From contig JAKLNG010000001.1 in assembly GCA_022814565.1 (NCBI GenBank), positions 1,116,001 to 1,180,000 of the forward strand: a stretch of DNA of 64,000 nucleotides, read 5' to 3'. Every line of letters starts with the position of its first letter. The first letter of the stretch is position 1. Shown piece after piece: positions 21,247-32,218 of the stretch. Position numbers and translations under genes: made by a program. The DNA comes from Phaeophleospora eucalypticola (Eukaryota > Ascomycota > Dothideomycetes > Mycosphaerellales > Mycosphaerellaceae). Below the pieces are notes generated by a model, which worked only from the letters and a program-made list of their open reading frames with translations, made no database searches and was not told the origin of the DNA.

Positions 21247-21593
21247 GGAGATGAAGAGACGATCCCGAGAACTACAGATGATGGCGCTGACAACTCCGTG
21301 CTCGAAGGCCTTGGGCGGTAGAACAGGACTCGATGCTGCGATTGGATGAATGCACATCATTCTATGCGCCAGCTCGCGCGAGACCACATGTATAATCAAC
21401 GGCAGGGCGTTCCGGAAATGTGAACAGGGAGAAGGCATGCTGAGAGCAATTGCTGGTACACTGTCATTGTACATATACTCATGATGATACCCATCTCCAG
21501 GAACATCTCGCCGCCCGTGGTATCTATTTCGTCATGTCCGAATGCGCCCAGAGCGCCAAACGCTGCAAAATCCATGCTGTCGCTAACAAAGTC
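21247..21593. other. Convergent intergenic region
   Basis: 347 bp of 3' flanks of TIM10 and noxA. Nothing further seen. Confidence 0.4.
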
Positions 21594-23307
21594 TTAGAAA
21601 TGCTCCTTCCAGAACCGGAAGTTGACGTTCTTCACAGTCGCCTCCTTACAGGCTTCCCTGATATCTCTGGCCGCGACATTGGGACCGCAGAAATACACTC
21701 CGATGTCTGTCCTTCCACCTCGGTCCAAGCCGGCGATATACGTCTGATTAAGGATACCTTCTCGCATAGCAACAAGCAGGCGAGGGAAGTCTGGACGACC
21801 AAAGTTGGTTCGGCTTGAGAGCTCTGTCAACGGGTCCTTATCCGCGCCCACGGAGTTCAACACAATGTTCTGCGCGGTGTCGGCATCCATCTTTTGAGTG
21901 AGATATGTGTGAATGCGCAGGAACTCGTTCTGGTCTCCTGCTCCAGTCATGGCCATACTCTGCTCCTCAAGGCTGAAAAGGAGCGCTTGGAACCACTCGA
22001 ACGACGTCGTGTCTTTGCACACCCAGATGAACTCGACACGCTTCAATCTCTTCGGCGGATTTGGCGATAATCGCATGTGCCAAATGTTCTTCAAGATGGA
22101 CGCCCAAGGCGTAACGCCAATCCCTGTTCCGATCAATATCGCGATCTCATTGTCGAAGACATCCTCGGCCGGCGCTCCGTACGGACCATCAATGCGGAGT
22201 TTTGGCATCTCTTGGCCGTTTTGGAGGGCGACTTCGTACAATCCCATGGGATCCAGCTCATCATAGAGCTTTTGTTGCTCTGGTCCAGCTCCAAGGGCGT
22301 TCGCGAGCGACCTAGTGAAATCGCCAACCTGTCGGATGTGGATGCTAACGTACGGGTCGAAAGGGCAGGATGTGATCGTAAAGGGATGCCATTGGTTGCG
22401 GCTTACCGAGGGCACGTTGATGAAGAGCCACTGGCCGGCCTTGTAGCGCATGCTGGGCTTGCGGAATTGGACCTCGACAGCATCTGTGATGGATTAGCGG
22501 CGCTCAACTGTATTGCTCCACGGACGACTCACCATATGGATGTCTTACGACCTTGATGATCTCCGTCTGCCGTCTTGCACGAATCTCGCGATACACCCTT
22601 TCCAGCAGATACAGCCCGCCTCCGATGAGCTCCCATCGCCAGCCTTCGTATCCAATGCAATGGTCCCAGAATCCTGCACCTGCAAAGGGCGAGTATGGCT
22701 TCACCGAATCGCGCACAAAGCATCCCGTCGCGTGCGTGTACATGGCCAAGAAGAACGGCACGAACAAATGATGCGTATACCAAAACGTCTCGAAGCTCTG
22801 CTGCCGGATCTTCTGATGCGCGGTCGTGTACATCAAAAGCATACACAGCAACATCACATGCCCTGTGATGCCTCCAGCCTGGGTGTAATGAATCTGCACT
22901 GCCGCCTCTTTCCGCACCTGCGATCGCTCCACGTTGAAGAAATTCACATAGTGCGCAGCCACGTGTACGATCGTCCAGATGAGCATACTGTACGCAACCT
23001 GACGGTGGAACCATTGCGATTCATCAAGCGGGAGCCAGCGAATCTTCGGTCGGATGATTTTGAGGATATTGCGACACATCGGGAAGAGGATGATCATTAC
23101 GTCGACGGATAGACAGAGGCCTGCGCCGCGAGAGAACCAGACGCTGAACTCGAGGCCATTGAGCGCGGCGAGCTTCTGGTTGGCTGCTTGCACGTACCAT
23201 CCGATGATAAAGATGGCGATATGGAGGCCGTGGAACAGGATGTAGAATGTGAGCTTTCGCGCTGTGAACTGGGCGACGAGCCATGACTTCTGCTTCGGGA
23301 CGGCCAT
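21594..23307 (-). CDS. noxA: Superoxide-generating NADPH oxidase, NoxA class
   Basis: Transfers electrons from NADPH via FAD and two hemes across the membrane to oxygen; in fungi NoxA controls sexual development, hyphal fusion and infection structures. Exons 23307-22533 and 22483-21594 (49 nt intron; junction rebuilds RHPYDAVEVQF) give 554 aa. Six helices occupy about residues 20-245, with heme His pairs in SQWFHRQ / TIVHVAAHY and TFWYTHH / MYTHATG. The FAD motif HPFTITSCP is at about 291-299, the NADPH motif GTGIGVTP at about 377-384, VYFCGP near the end, and the C-terminus FWKEHF is the family signature. No EF-hand extension, so not NoxC; the lack of a long N-terminal extension argues for NoxA over NoxB. 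An ATG at 23373 would add 22 residues. Confidence 0.92.
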
Positions 23308-24629
23308 GCTGTGTCGTATTTCTGGCTTGAGGACGTTCGTTCGGAGAGCGTTTCGTGCTGGCCAGCAGCTCACGCGAGGTCGACGATCGAATCTTTCGTG
23401 TTACTGTGGCATCTCGTCGATGAATGCCAGCTTCCAAAACCGAGTTCCTCGTCTTCCCAGGTTACGCGCCCTTGGCCAGTAAGAAGAGATTCTGGGCACG
23501 TATGCGGCCGACGAAGCCACAAGAAAGATATCACAAAACGAAATGCAGCGCAAGAGTGTAGGAATCCATATCGTCAACCTGGAGGGACCACGCAGAGGCG
23601 TTCAATAGCGCTAGATCGTCCGTATCCCAGCTTGCCGAGTCGCGGCCATGCCACCATGTGTGACCGGCACCTACAGAGTGGAATCGTGCAGATCGAGAAG
23701 ACGACTCCCAGCCCCTCAGAGTGCTGTAAAGGCTTCTGTGAGGTTGAGTGGGCGTTGTGCACAGCTCGGAAACATGCACCCGCAGCACAGCGGGGCGAGC
23801 CGGAGCCTGATGGCAGCCCGTCCTTAGTCGCCCACGCTAGTGCTGTATCTTGGCGCTGGAGTGAATGCTGATAGGCCATGGTCGGACTGCCCGTGCCGGA
23901 GCTTCTTTAGAGAGTTGAAGTTTGGAGATGTCTTGCAGAGCATTCACATGCCCCTTTGCTGTGCCGCACACTCGCAGTAGGCGGTTTTGCCAGACGCATT
24001 CCAGCTTTCTGGTTGAACGGTCGACAGTGCCTATAACGAATATTGACTTTCCTTCATCAGCCGCCAAAAGATGCTGGTCATCAGCGCAATGCAACCACCA
24101 TGATCGATGCAGGTGATTGCTCCGGCCTAAGGCTGGATTTCAGATTCTCCGCATAGACCAGGGATCTGGCTTCGTCCAATCATCTTTGCAAGACGACCTG
24201 AGAACGACTCCATTCGTCTCGCCCTGGGCGCTTAACGTTCTTCGATGCTGCAAGCACTTTCACCGCATCTGCCACGAAGCTCCATTTCTGGGAATTCGGC
24301 AGGTCATGCTGTGGAGTACCCAGACCATCATTCGTGCTGTTCTCCGCCTTGGACCCGATGGCTCGTCTCTCCTCGGAGCTGTGGCGTAAGTTCGCTTCCA
24401 TTATCACTCTCCTCTTTCCGTGTGCTTGCGTGTCTAGACTACTGCATCTCCAACGTCCTGCGAACTGCTGTTACGACTCGCGGGATCACATATCTCTCGC
24501 TGGTGTACCTACTGATACAACCCTGCTGTCCGTCCATCATCGGCTCCCTCTCTCTCTCATCTGGACCATGCGACTACGGTAGTTGGAGTATCCTCCATAC
24601 CCAGCACCGCTTCGAGGCGCCTGCGCAGA
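23308..24629. other. Divergent intergenic region upstream of noxA
   Basis: About 1.3 kb between the noxA start and the small membrane protein. Overlapping frames on both strands (for example 23311-23871 plus) are not protein-like. Near 24550 there is a CT-rich tract as found in fungal leaders. A long upstream region suits a regulated gene such as noxA. Confidence 0.4.
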
Positions 24630-25193
24630 ATGGGCAAGTTGATCAAGAACCACTGGGCTCGCTTGATCTGCTTGACAGCGGCAGTGTGTAAGTGAATGAA
24701 GCCAGCTCAATGCCTTGATATCGTAACCAGACTGACGAGGTCGCTCAATAGATCAAGTAGCCGCTGCCTTGGAGGGATTCTTCTGGCCCAAGTTCTTCTT
24801 CGACTTCCTCACCAAGAACTTCGATGGCGCCGTCAAGCCGATCCCCATTCTTCAGATCATCAATCTCGTCGTCGCGTTCATATCGCTCGCGTACGAATGG
24901 CCGCTCAAATTCGTCGCCGGAACGTCGATACAACGGAGCCTGGAAGTGCGATTGATGTGGTTACCGCTGGCCAGCCTTACCAGCGTCCTGTTGTACCAGG
25001 CAACGAATCCGGCATTGTACTATTTTATTGGGATGATTGTATACTTTTGGGCATACAGTGAGGGAGAGGTGAGTCGTCGCATTCTTGCTGCGCGTTTGCA
25101 ACTTGCGTAGCTGACGAGTTGACGCAGGTCATCTGTGCGGTGCCATGGACATTACCCAGGCGAAGCGACCGACGACGAGCTCAGAGAACATGA
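24630..25193 (+). CDS. Small conserved membrane protein, unknown function (DUF7727-like)
   Basis: Exons 24630-24687, 24752-25068 and 25128-25193 (introns 64 and 59 nt) give 146 aa. The pattern MGKLIKNHWARL, then ALEGFFWPKFFFDFLTKNFDG, then CAVPWTLPRR is one I associate with a conserved fungal family of unknown function; the DUF number is from memory. Four hydrophobic segments are visible: about 8-30, 52-70, 90-108 and 110-128. The start follows a good context and precedes a highly conserved-looking basic N-terminus. The C-terminal RRSDRRRAQRT is basic and probably cytosolic. No role can be assigned. Confidence 0.82.
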
Positions 25194-26271
25194 TTGCATG
25201 ACCATGATACCTATTTGATTTGCATAGCGAGGAACACGGCGTTTGGCAGCGATTGCAAGGCAGGGAGCCAGCACGCTGGTTAGAAGGATTCTCAGGAAGG
25301 ACACTCACCACAGTGTATATGACGACAGCACGCAATGATGCGAGAAGGCCCAGCGACGCCTCTATTGAATAGTCCGTTCAGGACTGCACCTCCGTACGAT
25401 ATCGCGACATTCCTTGTCAGACGGTATCCGGATGGTTCGACGCATTGAGTTCGATCCTCTGGACCTAACGCACGACTGATGCCATACGACTGTATCTTTG
25501 CGGCGCGGGCATCAGCTACGCCTCAAAATCACAGTTACCGTTCGTAGACTCGGAAGACTCAGCATCTCCTCGGCTCTCTAGACCACCATTCTTGGAGCGG
25601 CGACGCAGTTGAGGTAAGATATCGTCGACTGAGGCAGGCGTCGGCGAGCCCACGAGCATTTGTTGAGCTTTTGCTTCCACGGCCGATCGAATCGTTATGG
25701 GAAACGTTGTGGCCACATTGAAGGAATTGATTCGAGAAATATGATCGAATTCCGGGATCCAGCGGTAGAAATATATCTGTTCCTGCATGACTCCTGAGTG
25801 ACCCAGGGTTCTTCCTTCAAGTTATGGTGTTAGTCGCGTTTCCGTACCGCATTTCCCTGACCCACAGAAGGTTTGTTAACGTGGTCTGCGCGTGAACCAA
25901 GACCCTTTGATCATGACCATTCACTTGCACAGCGAGACTGAAAGGTGCGTCACGCGGTGGATGCGGTCGAAGGTTGCTTTCAGACACGGGAAGAAAGAGA
26001 GCATGCCAGCGAATGGTCGGGTTCGGCATCTTCGAAGGTGGCTGGTGGAGGGACCGCGACAGAAGCTGCTCCACTCGTCATTGCACGCGGCCACGTTCCC
26101 GCAGCAAGGTTGTCTTGTTTACCACAACTCGCCGCCAGCACCTGTTCCCTGCCGTTTTCTACGTCTTCCCTCTCCTACTCTTCCCTAACCTAACGTCGAC
26201 ATCTTCGGTACGGCAGTTAGACATGACCGCAACTTCCGCGACACACATACCTCTGTAGCGCCAGAGCAACC
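25194..26271. other. Gene-free region upstream of the coiled-coil gene
   Basis: About 1.1 kb. Two minus-strand frames (26074-25817 and 25788-25516) could in principle be joined through a weak 37 nt intron but show no family I trust. The last 120 bp before 26272 are CT-rich, like a leader. Confidence 0.4.
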
Positions 26272-28786
26272 ATGTCTGCCGGCTGCTCAGACGATGCGAT
26301 CCACTCATTCCTCGAGACCTTGGACGGCGACACAGGCGCTTCGCGCATTCCAGACCAGCGCGCGGCAATCTCATGCTGCTGTGGAAACTCCGGCTGCGCG
26401 TACCTCCAGCAGAATCAGAGCGCCCTCGACGGCTTGGAGCGGTCGGTTCATAATGCTGCCAGCTTAGGAAAGGTATGTTTGATTGCGCACTTGGCGCGCC
26501 GAGGGTGAGGTAACAGTCCCGCCCATGAGGACCGCGTTGTGGTTTTCGTAGCGGTTGCGGCCTGCTCGATGCTCTCGTCATCTACCTGCCTGCCTTCCTG
26601 CTCTGCTCGGGTTGCTTGCGTTGAGGGTCCGACTGCGCCAGGCTTGGTGAATCTCAACCCATGCGATCAAGATGGCGCTGCACACGGCCAAGAAGCCGAG
26701 CGAAGGAAACTCGTCGCTGATGTTTTCTCTTCAGGCTCTGCTCATGCGACATGAGGCCTACATCGCCGATTCGGAACGCGAACGGAAAGCCATGACGGCA
26801 CATATTGAAGAGCTGGAGTCCGAGAAGCTGGCGCTGGAGAAGAAGAACGCGACGGCGATTGAGGAGAACCGCAGCCTACTGGACCAGCTGGAAACACTGA
26901 ACAACAGCGTTGCCGAGTCCGACACACAGGTCACCAACTTGCAGGCTACATTACGCCAGACTCAGCAGGAGCTCCACCGGCTTACTGGTCTGGCTGCGAG
27001 GACCGAAAGGCTGGAGCATCAATTGGCAGAGTTTGAAAGAGAGCAGGCTTCATGGCATGCGACCCTGGAAGAAAAAGAGACCTCAGAGAAGTCGGCGATC
27101 AGACGATGGAAGCAAGCAGAGCGTACTCTGTCTGACTTGCAGGACGAAATGGAACGGATAGAGCGCGAGGCGAAGGAGGAGAAAGAACGGCACGTAGAAG
27201 TGCTCAATCGCATGGAAAGGAAGCATGCTGTGGAAAGGGAGCTGGACTCAGCAGCAGGGAGGCTGAAGGGTGCGGCGGCATTGAAGTCAGGAGGCAACGA
27301 CACAGGCTCGCCGAATGTTGTGTCGCACTTTGTCAAGGACATCCTTCAAGACAATGCGAACCTCCAAATGGGCATCGTCGAGCTACGCGACATGCTACAT
27401 ACGTCGAACGAGGAGGTAGAGACTTTGAGGAGGCAACTTTCAGAGCATCAACCGATCGTCGACGAGGCAGACATCGCGCAACCAACGCCCGCAGCTACTC
27501 GGCCGCACCTTAAGGAGGAAATGAGGAGAGCGACAGCCTCCGAACTGCACGTCCATCACCATTATCACGCTCCGCCAACAACTCCCAAAACTGGCACTGT
27601 CCGACGATCGCGATCCAAGAAGAAACGTTACAGTCCTCTGACTGGTCAGTACACGCCTTCATCAGGATCAAGCACGCCACGACGTTCAATTTCTCAGGGC
27701 ACGCCTTCGACCACAGCAGCGATACTCTCTCACACCGCCGCAAGCTTGCCCGAAGCTATCAACAAACGACTGTCGCTGCAGACGAACGCCACCTACCAAT
27801 CTATGCGCGACTTCTCTGGCCCTAGTTCACCAGGGTCTACGCATCAAGCATCTTCGCTATTCGATCGTGTCTTCAGCGATGCCGGTCAAGATTCATCGAG
27901 GCCAACCACCCCCGACACCGAAGACCCTGGTTCCCCAATGTGGGCTTCTGTCCATTCGAAAAGAATGTCGAAGAGCTCGTATCACAGTCGACATCCTTCG
28001 ACTTCATCACACCGGAATCGACCTTCTCTTGATTCAATCTTAGACATGAGCAGCGAGAATTTGCGACACCTCGATCAACAAGCTTCTGAAGCCCCTATAC
28101 CTGAAGAGGACGAGCGTGATTGGGAAAACTCCAGTTCAGTCTCGCATGAGAGAGAGTCGAGTGCCACTTCTCCCTTCTCCGAAGACCTCGACAGCACACC
28201 ACAGCCCCGCCCTCGGCCTTCTCTCCGGCATGCGACATCTCACGAGTCGATACTGTCATTCTCAGGGATGGACATTCATACCCTCCGATCCCGACCTTCG
28301 CAGCTGCTTACTCCCTACGGTTCGAGCTCATATACGCCGTCAGCTGTCATCAGCGATACTACTGCGCATGCGGCGCGACCGGCAGCGATGTCTCGACCAA
28401 CCAACAGTAGCCAAAGGATGCTCTCTGGCATGGCGCCAGCACAGCGGCGGGTGAGCAGCGAACAGTCGGGAAAGCAAGGCCTAGGCAGCAGGGTGGGCGG
28501 CTGGATGTTTGGGCGTTGGGGTACTTCTCCTTCATCAGCAACGAGTGAAGACACTGCAAACTCGGCTACGCCCAAGATGGGTCGTTCTGTGAGTGTAGCC
28601 TCAGGCAGCACTAACAAGTCGGACGACGCGCAAACGCCAAAGAGACCGCCCAAACACAGGCCACCCGGTATCAACCAAGCTGGCCCGATTATTGGTTTTG
28701 CGCCGGAGATCAAACTGCAGCACCCCCCGATCATGAACAAATTCGATCCTGACGCGATGAAGAGTGTGCTTGGAGACGCACAATGA
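26272..28786 (+). CDS. Large coiled-coil protein with Ser/Pro-rich C-terminal half
   Basis: Exons 26272-26472 and 26735-28786 with a 262 nt intron (GTATGT...CTTCAG) give 750 aa. Residues 1-67 include a CCCGNSGCAYLQQN Cys cluster; about 68-240 is a strong heptad coiled coil; HFVKDILQDNANLQMGIVELRDML follows, then a further short coil. Residues 300-740 are Ser/Pro/Thr-rich with LHVHHHYH, basic RRSRSKKKRYSPLTG and many S/T-P sites. I believe similar proteins occur across filamentous fungi but I cannot name a function. The layout suggests a cytoskeletal or septum/tip scaffold, as inference. The 3' part of the intron is open in frame from an ATG at 26672, so a second N-terminus is possible. Confidence 0.82.
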
Positions 28787-29087
28787 TTTGCATTACATTC
28801 GGACTGGATACACGGCGAGGCGTTTTACATGACGCTTTTACGATCACAAGATACCCCATATAGCGAGAATAGCTTCCGTATCTCATTTGTTGACATTGAC
28901 ATGATTGGCATGGCTATGGAAGGTGGGGGTTGGAGAAAGGTTTCCTTAGCTTTGTTTTCACATGCTGCCTATCCGCGACTAGCGGCCCGCTAACCTCCCG
29001 AAAGCCGAACATTCTGTGAGCGAGCTTCCGCGTTTGCACTTCAACCTCAACAGTCCTGCAACGCCCCACTTGCCGCCATCGCCCAAG
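28787..29087. other. Short intergenic region
   Basis: About 300 bp between tandem plus-strand genes. The frame of the next gene is open from 28983 but lacks an ATG until 29088. Confidence 0.4.
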
Positions 29088-30367
29088 ATGAAGATCAAGG
29101 TGGAAGAAGAGAATGCCATGGATACGTCGGGCGCCTTCGACAACGGCGCTGAGCGCGAGGGGTCCATGGTGAAGGTGGAGGAAAACGATGCCATGGACAC
29201 ATCGGACACCTTCAATCACAGTCCCGAGATGGCCGTGAATCACGAGCAACACAACCTCCAGCCTTCGAAGCGCAATGCTGCACCACCGCCCGCGCGCATC
29301 GACCCACCAGTCCATCAAAACCGAGCAGCTGTCCCGGTTCTTGCGCAACGGAACTGCGACTTGTGGCAGCTCCCAATGACCCCACGAGCCTTCAAGTGGG
29401 CCCGCAAGCATGCTCGATACAGCGAATCGTTCTATCACAAGACATGCACAATGCTCGAAGACAAATGGGGCTGCTCCATCGCTGAACTTCTCCCGGGTAA
29501 GTACACTGAGGGCCAGAAAGGCGTGCTTTCGTGTCTCAGACATTTGCTTACCTTCTACCCTTGGATTCAGCCAACATCCGCCGCCACACGCCATACTCAA
29601 TGGCATTCTTGTGTCACATGAGGAGCCTGGCAAATCATCTAAAGTACCAGCCTCCCGAGAAAGTTCTCGACTTGCTACTGAAGGCGTACGAGGAGCGAGA
29701 AGCGAACGAGACGGAGGAGGAACGCGAGACCGGATTGATCACCACTGTCACTGCCACTTTGCCCACGCCTGGCCACGCCAAGCAAAGAGAGAGGGAGATT
29801 TTGGAGCATCGCAAAGGCCTAATGCTAATAGACATATCCAGGGCAATACAGATGGGTAAGGATCCAGCGTTGTCAGGCCTTCCGCCGGCGCCAGTCGGCA
29901 GGGGAGCAAAGAAGGCTGCGAAGAGACATGCACTGGAGATGAGGAATGAGCGTGCACTTGAGCGAGCACGCACTGGAGGTAGCGCCCCTCTTCCCTATCA
30001 GCGGCTGCAACGCGCTCGGGACGAAGAACTCATCTATTCACTCGACGCAGTCATGGACGGGGTCCGGAAGGGCGACGCCGCTAGGCGCATGAAGAAGGAG
30101 CAGACGCGTGCGAATATCAGGCGCAACAAGTCTCTTCCGTCGGAGCGGTTCCAACGTGCACAAGATCAAGAGGAGCTCCGCGAGAAATTCGAGACAGCCA
30201 TGGGCGACTTTCAGGAGGGTGACAGGGTCACGCGTGTGAAAGAAGAGCAGACCCGTGTCACTCCGAAACACAGCGCGCGTCTTCCGTATGAGCGTCTGCA
30301 ACAAGCTCCTCTGCCGGACTTCTCTACACTGGCTCCGTCCGATAGCATGACTATCAAGAAAGAGTAG
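29088..30367 (+). CDS. Unrecognised Lys/Glu-rich protein with 48-49 residue tandem repeats
   Basis: Exons 29088-29496 and 29571-30367 (74 nt intron, junction LLPANIRRHTPYSM) give 401 aa. The first ATG of the open frame is 29088. Residues 4-20 and 29-45 are near copies (KVEEENAMDTSGAFDNG and KVEENDAMDTSDTFNHS). A compact, possibly folded region with Trp and Cys (DLWQLPMTPRAFKW to about 175) follows. From about 277 a 48-49 residue unit repeats: LPYQRLQRA (277), LPSERFQRA (325), LPYERLQQA (374), with KKEQTR (311) and KEEQTR (360) in step. Four psi-K-x-E sites (Lys4, Lys29, Lys360, Lys399) match the SUMO consensus. A nuclear role is suggested but unproven. No known domain recognised. Confidence 0.72.
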
Positions 30368-30561
30368 CAAGTCCGCTCATCATTGTACGCGAAGATTGTC
30401 AGCACTTTAATGGTTGCCGAACTTGAACAGGATGCGCACATGGAACGAGAGCAAGGATGAAAGTGGATGATTATGGACAGAATGCGCTTTGAGTGATAAC
30501 CCGAGCCAGCGTCGGCTCTCACATGGCATTGAGATTCACATACGTGCTAGTCAAATGGTAC

Positions 30562-31634
30562 TCACAACTTTGGCTTCCACTGATATCCTTGATTCACCGG
30601 CCTGTTTCCAGTGTATACAGGATCCCACCAGGGGTACGCCGATGGAGCATCATTCTTCATTGTGCCCTTGAAGTTGACTGGCCTCTTCTCCAGGAACGCA
30701 GCCACTCCCTCCTTGTTGTCTTTGCTGCTGAACAGCTCGTACACGATCCTGCTATCCAAAAGATGTGTGGCCTCGGGGTTTCCGGGTCCTCGGAACATCA
30801 ATTCCTTCATCATGTAGGTTGACACGCCACTGCAGTTCTTGACGATCTCGTCTGCAAGTTCTAGGGCTCGTGGCAGAACTGCGTCTTGCGTGGGCATGAC
30901 TTCGGTAAACAGGTCATTGAGGAGTTGGTGCTTCGCAGGATATACGGCTCCAGTCGTGCATAGATGGAGGGCTTTAGAGACACTATTTGGTCTGATCAGT
31001 ACGCTGCTTGGATGTTACTATCTTGCCATAACACTCACCCAATCAATCTCGGCAGGAAGAAACTGCTCGCGGCCTCCATGATCAACCCTCTCCGAGCGAA
31101 CACGAATCCAATCTTCGCGTCCTGCCACGCAACTCGGATGTTCATGGGCAGCGTCATTGTAATACCGATTCCAACAGCACTTCCCTGCACTGCGCCGATT
31201 GTTGGCTTCCGACATCTGTTGATCGCCATGGCTACTCTTCCACCGCCGTCTCTGTGGTCTCTATTCGCCTCTTCCGCTCCCACAAAGCCTGTGTCCAGAT
31301 CTGCTCCCGCACAGAACATCTTTCCATGTCCCGTCTGCACGACGCACTTCACTCGATCGTCAATGTCGAATAGCGTGTAAGCATGCTCTAGCTCGCGCAT
31401 CATCGTTGGAGTGAAGGCATTGTACTTCTTCGGTCGGTAGAGCGTGACGAGGACAACGGGTGTCACTTCTTTGGACGATTCGGGCACGTTGGTGACCCTG
31501 ATCTCTGTCCATGGAATGTCCGAATAGCTCCTTGGAATTGGAATCTCTTGGAGCTCCGGCGGGTGGACGTAGTCGGATCCGGGAGCGGTCTTTCCTGTAG
31601 GCATCTTGAGTGAGGGTCCGGATGTGATTGACAA
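30562..31634 (-). CDS. Enoyl-CoA hydratase/isomerase family protein
   Basis: Crotonase-fold enzyme acting on acyl-CoA, as in beta-oxidation or related routes. Exons 31634-31039 and 30982-30562 (56 nt intron) give 338 aa. Seen: LYRPKKYNAFTPTMM, the oxyanion-hole block GHGKMFCAGADL, then KPTIGAVQGSAVGIG with the second oxyanion Gly, and FARRGLIMEAASSFFLPRLIG holding the usual Glu. The junction continues into GVSKALHL. The C-terminus is WKPKL; PKL is a weak but accepted PTS1-like tripeptide, so peroxisomal location is possible. A second in-frame Met at residue 11 could be the start. Hydratase versus isomerase cannot be decided from these motifs. Confidence 0.9.
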
Positions 31635-32218
31635 AGTGAAATAATCAGATCTCGAAGAAACAATAGAGTACTTGACCTATTGAAGCCTTTCAATATAGCG
31701 AGAGTGCGGACACGGCAATAACGCTACTCGTGAAGCTCGAGAAGGCTAACCTCGGCCAGCGTGAGAGCAGAGGCAGAGTCCCAAGGAGGAGAAAGAGCGA
31801 CGCTCGCTGAGTAACATTGGACTAGCGGCACGCTATCACGTGCGCCGGCGTCTTGGAGTCTCGGATGCCACATCTTCCTCCCCACTACCTATCGGTCTCA
31901 ATCTCATGCACCGAAGAGCGACGCACCTGTCCGTTTGCATCACGTCCAACACCGCGATATGCCTGTCATCGCAGAAGATCCCCTCCGCCTGCAGTAAAAG
32001 CACACATGCAGCGAGAACGTTCCCCCTCTCGGTCCCGAAATTCGCTGTCCCGAAGTGTGGTTGTACCGAGTCTGGGTTCCATTCCACTCGAGGCAAGATC
32101 TGATATATTCTAGCGCCGTCGATGGCGATGATCGCGTTGATGTCTTTCATTTGTTGTTCTTGACATCACTCACGACGCAGTAATTCACCAGAGGAAAGAA
32201 CACTCCAGGGAATCCAAC
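31635..32218. promoter_or_regulatory. Divergent promoter region, hydratase / amidohydrolase
   Basis: 584 bp between divergent start codons. A CACGTG palindrome (tatCACGTGcg) lies near 31837, a possible bHLH-type site. Open frames inside are overlapping shadows without protein-like character. Confidence 0.35.

Noticed and set aside
22504..23373. noxA starting at 23373
   Set aside because: The 22 added residues are not typical of NoxA proteins; the ATG at 23307 gives the usual length. It stays possible without transcript data.
25516..26074. Two minus-strand frames that could be joined by a 37 nt intron; the first has a stretch faintly like the N-terminus of 2Fe-2S ferredoxin subunits (VNG...TTLTNLL)
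   Set aside because: The cluster-binding cysteines are absent, the intron would be unusually short with a weak acceptor, and the rest matches nothing I know.
29016..29621. Start of the repeat protein at 29016
   Set aside because: The codon there is GTG, and an in-frame stop lies just upstream; the first ATG is 29088.
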